A stretch of DNA of 60,864 nt from an uncultured Enterobacterales bacterium (GTDB lineage Bacteria > Pseudomonadota > Gammaproteobacteria > Enterobacterales > CALYQQ01), in the NCBI GenBank assembly GCA_945288535.1, contig CALYQQ010000019.1:1-60864 (forward strand). Direction: 5' to 3'. Both the position numbers and the translations under genes were made by a program. The notes under the pieces are model-generated. The model had not been told where the DNA came from and did no database searches. It was given only the letters and a program-made list of their open reading frames with translations. Each line of letters begins with the position of its first letter. The first letter of the stretch is position 1. Shown here in pieces: positions 50,543 through 60,592 of this stretch.

Positions 50543-53101
50543 TTGTGTCATGATATATCAGTAAAGTTTATTAACGTAAATAGGCATATCAACAAAATAA
50601 ACACCTTACGAATTAATCGGGCGCTAACCATTATGAAGCCCGAATTTCGACGTGTCTATACGTTACTACCGCTTTTGTTCCATTATAATCATCCTTTGTT
50701 GCCAGGCTACCAACCTGGACGTGATGCTTTTGGTATTTACGGATATCAACCTACAGCAGAACAAAAGAGAGCATTGGCAGAATACAGTGCTTGTCATGAA
50801 AGTGAGTTAATTGAAAGCCATACACATGAAATCATGGGCATTTACTCTATGGGAAGTACGGCATCTATTGGTCAAAATTTTTGTTCTGATTTTGATATTT
50901 GGATTTGTTATCAGCCAACAATGTCTGAGGATGACATTGACATTTTATATAATAAATGCCGAAAAATAACTCGTTGGGCTGCTGATTTAGGCGTTGATGT
51001 TAATTTCTTTCTTATCGAAAAAGATCGCTTTCGTCGTAATATTAGTGGTTGTCTTGATGAAGAAGATTGTGGTTCGACACAAAATATTTTACTTTTAGAA
51101 GAGTTCTATCGCAGTGCTGTCCGTTTGGCTGGGAAACAAATTTTATGGTACGCCATTCCGCCTCAGTATGAAGGGGAAAGTTATGACCGTTATGTACAGA
51201 TGTTAATCAGTACCAATGCATTAAATTATGATGAGTGGCTAGATTTAGGCAGCTTATCCGCCTTATCCGCCAAAGAATATTTTGGTGCAAGTTTATGGCA
51301 ACTTTATAAAAGCATTGATTCACCCTATAAAGCTGTTCTTAAAGCCTTATTATTAGAGGCCTATTCGTGGGAATATCCTAATACCATTTTATTAGCCTCT
51401 GAAATGAAACAATTAGCTTATTCTGTTGATATAAAACGTAATAATCAGGATTGTTATTTAATGATGTTGCAGCGTGTTACCCGTTATCTCGAAGAAACAA
51501 ATGATACACGCCGCTTAGATCTCGTTCGCCGTTGTTTTTATTTGAAAGTCAATGAACCGCTTTCCAAAACAGATACACAGACTAGCTGGCGATATCAAAT
51601 TTTACAACAGCTAGTAAAAACATGGGGGTGGAATAAGGCACAATTGTCTATTCTAGATAATCCTCATCAATGGAAAATTGAACTAGTACGCAAGATGCAT
51701 GATGAATTACTCGAAACGATGATGCAAAGTTATCGTAATTTAATTCGTTTTGCGCGTAAAAATAATCTTAACACAAGTGCTAGTCCACGTGATATTGGTA
51801 TATTGACACGCAAACTTTATGCTGCTTTTGAGGCCTTACCAGGTAAAATAACACTATTCAATCCATTAATTTCGTTAAATTTATCAGAAAATGATTTAAC
51901 CTTTATTCAGGTTAGCCGAGAAGGCGTAAATCGTTGTGGATGGTATCTATTTAATCAATCACCTAGATTTGAACATATTGTTAGCCATAGGCCATTGGAA
52001 TTTCATCCTTATTTAAGTAAATTGATTGCCTGGAGTTATTTTAATGGGTTACTTACGGATACAACTCTTTTGCATGTTAAAAGTCCTTTAATCGATGCTG
52101 AAAGCAAAATTAAACAGTTTATTCGTGATATTAGCCAAACGTTCCCTTATCGAGTTGCTGTACCATCGCCTAAAGCCTTATATAGTCCTTGTGAAATTAA
52201 TCATTTGGCTATTATTGTGAACTTAGAAGACGATCCGAGTCGTGAATTCATAGATATGGCAAATACTCTTCATCAATATAACCCTATTGACGACGTATTT
52301 AACTTTGGTATTCATCAACAAAGTTTAATTGGTAGTATTGATCTATTATATCGAAACTCATGGAATGAGGTGAAAACCTTGCATTTTGCAGGACCACAGG
52401 CCATGCTTGATAGTTTAAAAACAATTTTAGGTAAAATGCATCAGGATGCTAAGCAGCCTGAAAGATTAGATGTGTTTTGTTATAGCCATAAATTTACTCA
52501 ATCTATCACAAACCAAGTTAAACAACTCGTTACAGATGCTATTCAATTACGACTCTCAGTCAAACGTAATGAACAATCTCGCTTTAAACCTATAAAAATT
52601 GCAGGACAAATCTGGGGTATATTCTTTGAACGCTTAAATGTATCAATACAGAAATTAGAAAACGCCATAGATTTTTATGGAGAAATTTCTAAAAATAAAT
52701 TGCGTCATTTACCTGTTTATTTGCAAAGTGGCGAAATAGCCATTCCTACTATTATTGATAGTTATGCAAGTGAAGGAATTATCCAATTTTTCTTTCAGGA
52801 TACAGAAATAGGTTTTACACTTTATATCCTTGATGAATCAAATCATATAGATGTTTATCGGCAATGTGAAGGTAAGAAAAGTGATCTTGTTTATGATATA
52901 AGTGGCTTTTATGCGTCATCGAATACACGCTCAATTTATAATGCAGATAACGCTAACTTTAATTTGCCACAGTTTTATCAGATAGTAGAACACAATGGTG
53001 TAGAGTTGGTTGAACCGTTTGATTATACAAATATTTCTTCGAGTAAGAAACCATCGATAACAAGTAACCATTATAAAAATGAAGCACACTCTATTGCTTA
53101 A
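50543..53101 (+). CDS. cyaA: Adenylate cyclase (class I)
   Basis: Enterobacterial class I adenylate cyclase of 852 residues (E. coli 848). The N-terminal catalytic domain has the nucleotidyltransferase motif YSMGSTASIGQNFCSDFDIWICY with the DxD metal ligands, and EDCGSTQNILLLEEFYRSAVRLAGK. The central YFGASLWQLYKSIDSPYKAVLK block and the C-terminal regulatory half (LGKMHQDA, GIIQFFFQD, NLPQFYQIVE) are intact. The reading starts with TTG at 50543, with AAAGG upstream; E. coli cyaA also uses UUG, which limits its synthesis. The only nearby ATG, about 30 codons in, would truncate the conserved start. Confidence 0.93.
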   Translation: MCHDISVKFINVNRHINKINTLRINRALTIMKPEFRRVYTLLPLLFHYNHPLLPGYQPGRDAFGIYGYQPTAEQKRALAEYSACHESELIESHTHEIMGIYSMGSTASIGQNFCSDFDIWICYQPTMSEDDIDILYNKCRKITRWAADLGVDVNFFLIEKDRFRRNISGCLDEEDCGSTQNILLLEEFYRSAVRLAGKQILWYAIPPQYEGESYDRYVQMLISTNALNYDEWLDLGSLSALSAKEYFGASLWQLYKSIDSPYKAVLKALLLEAYSWEYPNTILLASEMKQLAYSVDIKRNNQDCYLMMLQRVTRYLEETNDTRRLDLVRRCFYLKVNEPLSKTDTQTSWRYQILQQLVKTWGWNKAQLSILDNPHQWKIELVRKMHDELLETMMQSYRNLIRFARKNNLNTSASPRDIGILTRKLYAAFEALPGKITLFNPLISLNLSENDLTFIQVSREGVNRCGWYLFNQSPRFEHIVSHRPLEFHPYLSKLIAWSYFNGLLTDTTLLHVKSPLIDAESKIKQFIRDISQTFPYRVAVPSPKALYSPCEINHLAIIVNLEDDPSREFIDMANTLHQYNPIDDVFNFGIHQQSLIGSIDLLYRNSWNEVKTLHFAGPQAMLDSLKTILGKMHQDAKQPERLDVFCYSHKFTQSITNQVKQLVTDAIQLRLSVKRNEQSRFKPIKIAGQIWGIFFERLNVSIQKLENAIDFYGEISKNKLRHLPVYLQSGEIAIPTIIDSYASEGIIQFFFQDTEIGFTLYILDESNHIDVYRQCEGKKSDLVYDISGFYASSNTRSIYNADNANFNLPQFYQIVEHNGVELVEPFDYTNISSSKKPSITSNHYKNEAHSIA

Positions 53102-53154
53102 AGAAGACTAAGTGATGATTTCTATTAATATACATCTCTATTTTATTTAATATA

Positions 53155-53469
53155 TTAATTAAATAGAATAGTTTGTCCTGCTTGTTGACTAGCTGCTTCA
53201 CTTAAAATTGACATAAAATTTTGTTTTGTACGTGTGCAAATCCAGTGACCTTCATGATAATCAAAATGGTACCCTTGAACTTTGCTCGCTAACCAAATTT
53301 GATGTATAGCGACTTGACGATTAATAACAATTTTACTCTGATTTTCAAAAGTTAATGTCATTACATTACCATGTATTTCGCAATCAATATCGTAATCGAT
53401 ATGATCAAGCGATTCTTCAATATAATTCATTAAGTTATCGGCTAATTCGTGAAATTGACTGTCGTTCAT
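53155..53469 (-). CDS. cyaY: Frataxin homologue CyaY
   Basis: A 104-residue frataxin-fold protein that binds iron and modulates IscS in iron-sulfur cluster assembly. The first helix is acidic, followed by [44 protein letters not shown] and WICTR. I use the ATG at 53469 ([11 protein letters not shown], as in E. coli) with AGGA 8 bases upstream, not the longer frame from 53496. Convergent with cyaA, divergent from lptM. Confidence 0.93.
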   Translation of the reverse strand: MNDSQFHELADNLMNYIEESLDHIDYDIDCEIHGNVMTLTFENQSKIVINRQVAIHQIWLASKVQGYHFDYHEGHWICTRTKQNFMSILSEAASQQAGQTILFN

Positions 53470-53545
53470 TATCATAATCCTATTGCATTTAATCATGTAA
53501 CTGCCATCATAGTCACTAACATATTCTTTTGAGAGGATTTTATCA

Positions 53546-53737
53546 ATGAAATTCCACTTTAATTGGTTATTAATTGCTATGGCTATGTTATTTCTGAGTG
53601 GATGCGGTTTAAAAGGGCCACTTGAACAACCACAATCGCAATCAGATACAATGAAAGTGTCTTTTTCCGCAATAAAAAAGAGCCGTATAAATCAGCTAAC
53701 TACCCCTTCTATTGTAAAAGAAAAAAATAATTGTTAG
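53546..53737 (+). CDS. lptM: LPS-assembly lipoprotein LptM (YifL)
   Basis: A 63-residue lipoprotein with a signal peptide ending in the lipobox LSGC (Cys20) and the invariant CGLKGPL motif at the mature N-terminus. The remaining tail is short and unstructured. In E. coli LptM assists disulfide maturation of the LPS translocon LptD. It lies immediately before lysA-dapF, as is usual in gamma-proteobacteria. Confidence 0.9.
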   Translation: MKFHFNWLLIAMAMLFLSGCGLKGPLEQPQSQSDTMKVSFSAIKKSRINQLTTPSIVKEKNNC

Positions 53738-53774
53738 CTTTAATCATATTTAATGATGACAGGTTGGAATAAAA

Positions 53775-55025
53775 ATGGATCATTTTACTTATCGTAATGG
53801 GGAACTGTTTGCGGAAAATGTCGCAGTACACGACATTGCAACACGTTTTGGTACGCCACTGTATATTTATTCAAAATCAACACTTATACAAAATTGGCAC
53901 GCCTTTGATGTCGCTTTACAAGGCCATCCCCATCTTATTTGTTATGCAATGAAAACAAATAGTAATCTCGCATTATTAAAAATATTAGCAAATTTAGGTG
54001 CAGGATTTGATATTGTTTCTCAGGGCGAACTCGAGCGGGTTATTAAAGTCGGTGGTGATCCAAGTAAAATTGTTTTTTCAGGTGTAGCTAAAACTATTCC
54101 TGAGATAAAACGCGCGTTACAAGTTGGTATTCGTTGTTTTAATGTTGAGTCACCAGCCGAATTGGATCGCATCAATCAAATTGCAGGTGAAATAGGCAAA
54201 GTAGCACCTATTTCGCTACGCATTAATCCAGATGTTGATGCAAAAACACATCCATACATATCAACTGGTTTAAAAGAGAATAAATTCGGTATTAGTTATA
54301 AGTTAGCCAGGGAAGTCTATCGTTACGCAAATACATTACCTCATATATCAGTACGAGGTATCGATTGTCATATTGGTTCACAGCTTACTGAATTATTACC
54401 ATTTCTTGATGCAGCCGATCGCTTACTTCATTTAATTGACCAACTGGCTGAAGATGGTATTACCGTTCATCATTTGGATTTTGGAGGTGGGTTAGGCGTT
54501 CGTTATAATAACGAAATTCCCCCTAAGCCAGCAGACTATATCGCAGCATTACGAGATAAAGTAAAAGATCGTCCTAATTTAGAATTATTCTTTGAACCAG
54601 GACGCGCCATTATGGCAAATGCGGGTATTTTACTTACGCATATTGAATATTTAAAAGAACAAGAAGGTAATAACTTCGCTATCGTTGATGCGGGAATGAA
54701 TGATCTTATTCGTCCCGCTTTATATGATGCTTGGATGAATATTATTCCCGTTAATTCGGCAAAGTGTGGCAAAATGGCCCATTATGATATCGTCGGCCCG
54801 GTTTGTGAAACTAGCGATTTTCTTGGTAAACAACGACAACTTTGTTTACAGTCTGGCCAACTATTAGCAATAAAGGGTGCGGGGGCCTATGGTTTTAGTA
54901 TGGCGTCAAATTATAACAGCCGTTGTCGTCCTGCTGAAGTATTGGTTGATGGTGATAAAATGCATTTAATTCGTGAACGTGAATCATTTGCTGATTTATG
55001 GCGTGGGGAACATTTAGTTAACTAG
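53775..55025 (+). CDS. lysA: Diaminopimelate decarboxylase
   Basis: PLP-dependent fold-type III decarboxylase of 416 residues for the last step of lysine synthesis. The PLP lysine is Lys60 in CYAMKTN. Other blocks are CHIGSQLTEL, LDFGGGLGVRY, EPGRAIMANAG, GPVCETSDFL with the catalytic Cys, and GAYGFSMASNYNSR. Adjacent to dapF, as in Pseudomonas, Vibrio and Proteus types, whereas E. coli has a different, distant lysA controlled by LysR. Confidence 0.94.
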   Translation: MDHFTYRNGELFAENVAVHDIATRFGTPLYIYSKSTLIQNWHAFDVALQGHPHLICYAMKTNSNLALLKILANLGAGFDIVSQGELERVIKVGGDPSKIVFSGVAKTIPEIKRALQVGIRCFNVESPAELDRINQIAGEIGKVAPISLRINPDVDAKTHPYISTGLKENKFGISYKLAREVYRYANTLPHISVRGIDCHIGSQLTELLPFLDAADRLLHLIDQLAEDGITVHHLDFGGGLGVRYNNEIPPKPADYIAALRDKVKDRPNLELFFEPGRAIMANAGILLTHIEYLKEQEGNNFAIVDAGMNDLIRPALYDAWMNIIPVNSAKCGKMAHYDIVGPVCETSDFLGKQRQLCLQSGQLLAIKGAGAYGFSMASNYNSRCRPAEVLVDGDKMHLIRERESFADLWRGEHLVN

Positions 55026-55159
55026 CTAAAATATAAATTACATTATTAAGCTGACTTATATGTAAAAGTAAATGCACAATTATGGATACGCATGTTAATT
55101 TATTTATTGAATAATGCATAAATACGATAACCACTTTATTTAATTTAGGGAGATATTAG

Positions 55160-55984
55160 GTGCAATTTTCAAAAATGCATGGATTAGGCAATGATTTTAT
55201 GGTAGTGGATGGTGTCACGCAAAATATATTTTTTTCACCGGAAACAATTAAACGTTTAGCCGACCGTCATTGCGGCGTAGGGTTTGATCAGCTGCTTGTT
55301 GTAGAACCTCCCTATGATCCGGAACTGGATTTTCATTATCGTATTTTTAATGCTGATGGCAGTGAAGTCGCTCAATGTGGTAATGGTGCACGTTGTTTTG
55401 CCCGGTTTGTTAGATTACAGGGATTAACTAAAAAGCGACAGATAAAGGTAAGCACAACTAAAGGTAGAATGACGTTAACCATTGCTGATGATGAACAAGT
55501 AACAGTGAATATGGGTGAGCCTAATTTTGAGCCAGCAGTCATACCGTTTAAAGCAACTAAATCGGAAAAAACATATATATTCAGAGTAGGCGAGCGAACC
55601 CTATTTGCAGGTGTTGTGTCAATGGGCAATCCTCATTGTGTTATTCAAGTTGATAATGTTGCTCAAGCTGAGGTAGATCTTTTTGGGCCATTACTTGAAC
55701 ACCATGAGCGTTTTCCGGAACGTGCTAATATCGGTTTTATGGAGATTATCTCAAAAGCACATATACGGTTACGTGTTTTTGAGCGCGGAACAGGCGAAAC
55801 TAACGCTTGTGGGAGTGGTGCTTGTGCAGCTGTTGCAGTTGGAGTTATGCAAGGCAATTTATCAGAAAATGTCAGTGTTGATTTGCCTGGGGGATCACTT
55901 AAAATTAATTGGTGTGGACCGGGTTATCCACTTTATATGACAGGGCCTGCAGAACATGTTTATGATGGATATATTAATATATGA
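55160..55984 (+). CDS. dapF: Diaminopimelate epimerase
   Basis: Cofactor-free epimerase of 274 residues that makes meso-diaminopimelate for lysine and peptidoglycan. The two catalytic cysteines are Cys73 ([10 protein letters not shown]) and Cys217 ([12 protein letters not shown]). GTG start with GGGAG upstream, giving [18 protein letters not shown] as in E. coli. It overlaps the next gene by 4 bases. Confidence 0.96.
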   Translation: MQFSKMHGLGNDFMVVDGVTQNIFFSPETIKRLADRHCGVGFDQLLVVEPPYDPELDFHYRIFNADGSEVAQCGNGARCFARFVRLQGLTKKRQIKVSTTKGRMTLTIADDEQVTVNMGEPNFEPAVIPFKATKSEKTYIFRVGERTLFAGVVSMGNPHCVIQVDNVAQAEVDLFGPLLEHHERFPERANIGFMEIISKAHIRLRVFERGTGETNACGSGACAAVAVGVMQGNLSENVSVDLPGGSLKINWCGPGYPLYMTGPAEHVYDGYINI

Positions 55985-56670
55985 ATGATCGATCATTTAT
56001 AGAACTGACTGATGATATGGTTGTTCAATTCCTTACGGGCAATCCAGATTTTTTTATTCGAAATGCGTCAGTGATAGAACAGATACACATACCTCATCCA
56101 GTAAGAGGCAGTATATCATTAGTAGAATGGCAACTAAATCGACAGCGCCAGCAAATTCAAAAACTGGAAGAAGAAATTACCGCATTAATGGAACATGCTA
56201 GTGCGAATGAACATTTATTAGATCAGTTTATTCGATTACAACATGATATGAGTCAGGTAAAAAGCCTTAGGGAATTGTTGAATATAATCAATAATTGGGC
56301 GCGTTCAATGGGGCTAGTTGGCGCCTATATTCGTCTATTCTCTGATAAATGGCGATTAAATGCGCCATCAGATTTTGCCTATTTGGCATTAGATCGACAA
56401 ATTTTTGAACCTATTAGAATTCATCGATTACAAACAAGCCGTACCTATCTAGGTATCCTTACTAGTAAGGAGTTACGTTTATTACTACCTGATCTGACAC
56501 ACGCCGGCTCAGTTGCTATGTCAATATTAGGTCGTGACAATGATTTAGGTCTCATTATGTTTATTAGTCGAAACAGTCAACATTATCAACATGGTATGGG
56601 AACATTATTACTAGATTATATAAGTACATTATTACCAGGCATACTATCTCGATGGATTGAACGTACATGA
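55981..56670 (+). CDS. yigA: DUF484 protein YigA
   Basis: A 229-residue GAF-like DUF484 protein with the typical start [41 protein letters not shown], a coiled-coil linker (about residues 50-85) and a C-terminal GAF-type domain. It is found between dapF and xerC in many gamma-proteobacteria. Function not established. Overlaps both neighbours by four bases. Confidence 0.92.
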   Translation: MNDRSFIELTDDMVVQFLTGNPDFFIRNASVIEQIHIPHPVRGSISLVEWQLNRQRQQIQKLEEEITALMEHASANEHLLDQFIRLQHDMSQVKSLRELLNIINNWARSMGLVGAYIRLFSDKWRLNAPSDFAYLALDRQIFEPIRIHRLQTSRTYLGILTSKELRLLLPDLTHAGSVAMSILGRDNDLGLIMFISRNSQHYQHGMGTLLLDYISTLLPGILSRWIERT

Positions 56671-57590
56671 AACGTGTTGAGTCCGAACATTTATTTATAC
56701 AATTAAATAGTGATATTCTCTCCTATCTTCGTTATATTCAAATTGAATTGCAACTTAGTCCTTATACCCTAAAAAACTATACGTATCATTTACGTATAGC
56801 AGCTGAATATTTTGCCACAATCCCAATTGCTTCATGGCAGGCATTAAATGCTGGAAATGTTAGAAGTTTAATTGTTCAATCTCGTCGTAGTGGTTTACAA
56901 TCTGCTGGGATCGCATTACGTATATCTGCATTACGTAGCTTTCTTGATTGGATGGTCAGTCAAGGCAATCTTCCCGCAAATCCAGCCAAAGGAATGCCCG
57001 TTCCTCGGCAAGGTAGAAAATTACCTAAAAATATTGATGTTGATGAAGTCCATCAGTTAATGAATATTGACTCTAATGATCCTTTACATGTTCGAGATAA
57101 AGCAATGTTAGAATTAATGTATAGTTCAGGTTTACGATTATCTGAACTTGTCATGCTAAATTGTCAAAATCTTAATTTAGAACGAGCTCAAGTAAATGTA
57201 ATAGGTAAAGGTAATAAAGAAAGAGTATTACCTGTTGGCGGAAAAGCTATTGAAAGCCTACAACATTGGTTAGCTATGAGAGAATTCTTTTTACCTGATA
57301 ATGACGCTTTATTTATTGCTAAATCAGGTAAACGGATCTCTGTGCGTAATGTTGAAAAACGTTTTGCACAATGGGGAATCAAACAAGGGCTAAGTAGTCA
57401 TCTTAATCCACATAAATTACGTCATTCATTTGCGACACATATGCTAGAGTCCAGTGGTGATTTACGTGCGGTTCAAGAATTATTAGGTCATGCAAATCTA
57501 TCAACAACGCAAATTTATACTCATCTTGATTTCCAGCATTTAGCTAATGTTTATGATGTGGCTCATCCTCGAGCAAAAAGGAGAAAATAA
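56667..57590 (+). CDS. xerC: Tyrosine recombinase XerC
   Basis: Site-specific recombinase of 307 residues that acts with XerD at dif to resolve chromosome dimers. Catalytic residues visible: Arg157 (SGLRLSE), Lys181 (GKGNKER), His249 and Arg252 ([12 protein letters not shown]), His275 ([12 protein letters not shown]) and the nucleophile Tyr284. The N-terminal core-binding domain begins [22 protein letters not shown]. It overlaps yigA and is followed 2 bases later by yigB. Confidence 0.96.
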   Translation: MKRVESEHLFIQLNSDILSYLRYIQIELQLSPYTLKNYTYHLRIAAEYFATIPIASWQALNAGNVRSLIVQSRRSGLQSAGIALRISALRSFLDWMVSQGNLPANPAKGMPVPRQGRKLPKNIDVDEVHQLMNIDSNDPLHVRDKAMLELMYSSGLRLSELVMLNCQNLNLERAQVNVIGKGNKERVLPVGGKAIESLQHWLAMREFFLPDNDALFIAKSGKRISVRNVEKRFAQWGIKQGLSSHLNPHKLRHSFATHMLESSGDLRAVQELLGHANLSTTQIYTHLDFQHLANVYDVAHPRAKRRK

Positions 57591-57592
57591 TA

Positions 57593-58309
57593 ATGCGATT
57601 TTATCGTCCATTATTAGACATTAAAGCTATCAGTTTTGATCTGGATGATACTCTTTATAATAATCAGCCTGTAATGGAGCGAACCGAAAAACAAGTTACT
57701 TATTTTTTGCATCAACATTATCCCGAGCTTCGACGTTTTCAAGTTAATGATTTTCGTACATTACGAATACAGTTGAGAGAAAAAGAGCCTACAATTTATC
57801 ATGACGTTAGCTATTGGCGCTGGCGATCACTTTATTTATTGTTACTTAAATATGGTTACAGTGAACGAGAAGCAAAGCAAGGCGCGACCAACGCCATGAA
57901 AGTCTTTCACCAATGGCGAAGTAATATTGATATTCCTCAAAAAACACACGATATTTTATTACAATTAGCTCGACGTTTTCCATTAATAGCAATAACGAAT
58001 GGTAATGTTGATCCTGCAAAATGTAATTTAATTAATTACTTTCAATTTGTTCTTTTTGCAGGACCGGATGGTAGAGCAAAACCCTTTGGCGATATGTTTC
58101 TTACAGCTGCATCACGTTTAAAAATAGCCCCTAAACATATCCTTCATGTTGGTGATGATCTTATTTCTGATGTGGCTGGCGCAATACAACATGGGTTACA
58201 AGCTTGCTGGATTAATACACATCAAGTTGATGCATTAAATAATCAGACTACAAATGTATTGCCTCATATCGAAATTTCTCATTTAGCTTCATTATATAGA
58301 TTGCTATAA
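57593..58309 (+). CDS. yigB: HAD-family phosphatase YigB
   Basis: A 238-residue haloacid dehalogenase-type phosphatase with motif I FDLDDTLYNN, motif II AITNGN and motif III/IV HVGDDLISDVAG. In E. coli YigB dephosphorylates FMN (5-amino-6-ribitylamino-uracil phosphate step) and other small phosphates. It closes the dapF-yigA-xerC-yigB cluster. Confidence 0.92.
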   Translation: MRFYRPLLDIKAISFDLDDTLYNNQPVMERTEKQVTYFLHQHYPELRRFQVNDFRTLRIQLREKEPTIYHDVSYWRWRSLYLLLLKYGYSEREAKQGATNAMKVFHQWRSNIDIPQKTHDILLQLARRFPLIAITNGNVDPAKCNLINYFQFVLFAGPDGRAKPFGDMFLTAASRLKIAPKHILHVGDDLISDVAGAIQHGLQACWINTHQVDALNNQTTNVLPHIEISHLASLYRLL

Positions 58310-58321
58310 TGAAGTCATTAT

Positions 58322-58337
58322 CTGTATAAAAAGACAG
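58322..58337 (+). promoter_or_regulatory. LexA box upstream of uvrD
   Basis: CTGTATAAAAAGACAG is a perfect CTGT-N8-ACAG palindrome, 11 bases before the uvrD ATG. It is equivalent to the LexA site of E. coli uvrD (CTGTATATATACCCAG), so SOS induction of uvrD is expected. Confidence 0.85.
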
Positions 58338-58348
58338 TGTTATGACTA

Positions 58349-60511
58349 ATGGACGTATCTTACTTACTTAAAAATTTAAATGATCAGCAACGTGAAGCGG
58401 TTGCAGCAGCACCAGGAAATTTATTGGTATTGGCAGGTGCGGGAAGCGGTAAAACGCGAGTGCTAGTACATCGAATTGCTTGGTTGTTAGCTGTTGAACA
58501 TTGTTCGCCTTATTCTATTTTAGCTGTAACGTTTACTAATAAGGCTGCGGCAGAAATGCGCCATCGAATTGAACATTTGATTGGTGGACATCATCACGGT
58601 ATGTGGATCGGTACATTTCATAGCCTGGCGCATCGTTTGTTACGGGCGCACTATCTTGACGCTAATTTACCACAGGATTTCCAAATTCTCGATACAGAAG
58701 ATCAATATCGACTATTGAAAAGACTCATAAAAGCACTCAATCTTGATGAAAAACAATGGGCTCCTCGTCAGGCAATGTGGTATATCAATGCTAAAAAAGA
58801 TGAAGGTATTCGGCCACAACATATTGAGACATATGGAAATCCAGTAGAAGCAAATTGGTTAATGATCTATAAAGCGTATCAAGATGCGTGTGATAGAGCA
58901 GGGTTAGTTGATTTTGCAGAATTACTCTTACGTGCACATGAATTATGGCTTACTAAACCACAAATATTGGCGCATTATCAACAACGTTTTGCACATATTC
59001 TTGTTGATGAATTTCAAGATACCAATAATATTCAGTATGCCTGGATCCGCCTATTAGCGGGGCAGCATAATAATGTAATGGCTGTTGGCGATGACGATCA
59101 ATCCATTTATGGTTGGCGCGGTGCACAGGTTGGCAATATTCAACGCTTTTTACAAGATTTTCCTGCGGCAAGAACGATTCGTCTTGAACAAAATTATCGC
59201 TCTACTAGTAATATCCTCACTGCTGCTAATAGTCTTATTGCTAATAATCAAGGCCGGTTAGGCAAAGATTTGTGGACTGAGGGAGAAAAAGGCGAACTGA
59301 TTTCGCTTTATTGCGCTTTTAATGAATTAGATGAAGCACGTTTTGTTGTAAATCGTATTAAAACGTTTCATGAGAGCGGCGGTGCTTTAAATGATTGTGC
59401 AATTTTGTATCGCAATAATGCACAATCGCGAGTTTTGGAGGATGCTTTAATACAAGCATCATTACCTTATCGTATTTATGGCGGTATGCGATTTTTTGAA
59501 CGTCAAGAAATTAAAGATGCGTTAGCCTATTTACGACTAATTGCCAATCCCAATGATGATACAGCATTTGAACGTGTAGTAAATACGCCAACTCGTGGTA
59601 TTGGTGATAGAACATTAGATATTGTTCGCACTGCTTCACGCGATAGACAGACAACATTATGGCAAACCACAAACGCATTATTACATGAAAAGATTATTAT
59701 AGGGAGGGCGGCTTCAGCACTGCAACGATTTATTGAGCTTATTGGTGCATTAACACAAGAAACAAGTAATCTTCCTTTATATATTCAAACTGACCGCGTT
59801 ATCCGCGATTCAGGTCTACGGATGATGTATGAGCAAGAAAAAGGAGAAAAAGGTCAAGCTAGAATCGATAATCTTGATGAATTAGTCACAGCGGCACGCC
59901 AATTCAGTTATCAGGATGAAGATGAAGATTTGTTGCCATTACAAGCCTTTTTATCACATGCAGCATTAGAAGCAGGCGAAGGACAAGCAGAAGCATATCA
60001 AGATGCGGTACAACTTATGACTCTTCACTCTGCTAAAGGTCTAGAATTTAGACAAGTTTTTATCGTAGGTATTGAAGAAGGTATGTTTCCAAGCCAAATG
60101 TCGCTTGAAAATGATGCTAGATTAGAAGAAGAACGTCGTTTAGCTTACGTTGGTATTACACGTGCAATGGAAAAATTAACACTTACCTATGCAGAAAGTC
60201 GTCGTTTATATGGTAAAGAAACATATCATCGACCTTCACGCTTTATTGCTGAGTTACCAGAACAATGCATTGAAGAGATAAGATTAAGAGCAACGATCAG
60301 TCGTCCAATTAGTCATAGTAGATTAGGAACACCCGTTACTCACAAAGCAGGTAATTATGCATTAGGGCAGAGAGTTCGTCATCCTAAATTTGGTGAAGGA
60401 ACGATTATAAATTTAGAAGGACAGGATGAACATATTCGATTACAAATAGCATTTAAAGATGAAGGTATAAAATGGCTGGTTGCCAGTTATGCCCGTCTAG
60501 AAAAACTTTAA
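58349..60511 (+). CDS. uvrD: DNA helicase II UvrD
   Basis: Superfamily 1A helicase of 720 residues (E. coli 720) acting in mismatch and nucleotide-excision repair. Motifs: [11 protein letters not shown] (I), TFTNKAAAEMRHRI (Ia), VDEFQDTN (II), [15 protein letters not shown] (III), EQNYRSTSNIL (IV), LMTLHSAKGLEF (V) and [14 protein letters not shown] (VI). The C-terminal Tudor-like tail (GQRVRHPKFGEGTI...) that contacts RNA polymerase and UvrB in E. coli is kept. Preceded by a LexA box. Confidence 0.96.
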   Translation: MDVSYLLKNLNDQQREAVAAAPGNLLVLAGAGSGKTRVLVHRIAWLLAVEHCSPYSILAVTFTNKAAAEMRHRIEHLIGGHHHGMWIGTFHSLAHRLLRAHYLDANLPQDFQILDTEDQYRLLKRLIKALNLDEKQWAPRQAMWYINAKKDEGIRPQHIETYGNPVEANWLMIYKAYQDACDRAGLVDFAELLLRAHELWLTKPQILAHYQQRFAHILVDEFQDTNNIQYAWIRLLAGQHNNVMAVGDDDQSIYGWRGAQVGNIQRFLQDFPAARTIRLEQNYRSTSNILTAANSLIANNQGRLGKDLWTEGEKGELISLYCAFNELDEARFVVNRIKTFHESGGALNDCAILYRNNAQSRVLEDALIQASLPYRIYGGMRFFERQEIKDALAYLRLIANPNDDTAFERVVNTPTRGIGDRTLDIVRTASRDRQTTLWQTTNALLHEKIIIGRAASALQRFIELIGALTQETSNLPLYIQTDRVIRDSGLRMMYEQEKGEKGQARIDNLDELVTAARQFSYQDEDEDLLPLQAFLSHAALEAGEGQAEAYQDAVQLMTLHSAKGLEFRQVFIVGIEEGMFPSQMSLENDARLEEERRLAYVGITRAMEKLTLTYAESRRLYGKETYHRPSRFIAELPEQCIEEIRLRATISRPISHSRLGTPVTHKAGNYALGQRVRHPKFGEGTIINLEGQDEHIRLQIAFKDEGIKWLVASYARLEKL

Positions 60512-60536
60512 ATCTGCTTTTGGTATAACAATATAA

Positions 60537-60570
60537 AAAAACCTCTTAACCGACGAATTAAGAGGTTTTT
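60537..60570. terminator. Bidirectional terminator after uvrD
   Basis: AAAAACCTCTTAA (60537-60549) and TTAAGAGGTTTTT (60558-60570) are exact complements with T runs on both strands. It lies between uvrD and the convergent gene that enters from the right edge. Confidence 0.88.
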
Positions 60571-60592
60571 GCGTTAGTTTAAACCTGTATTA

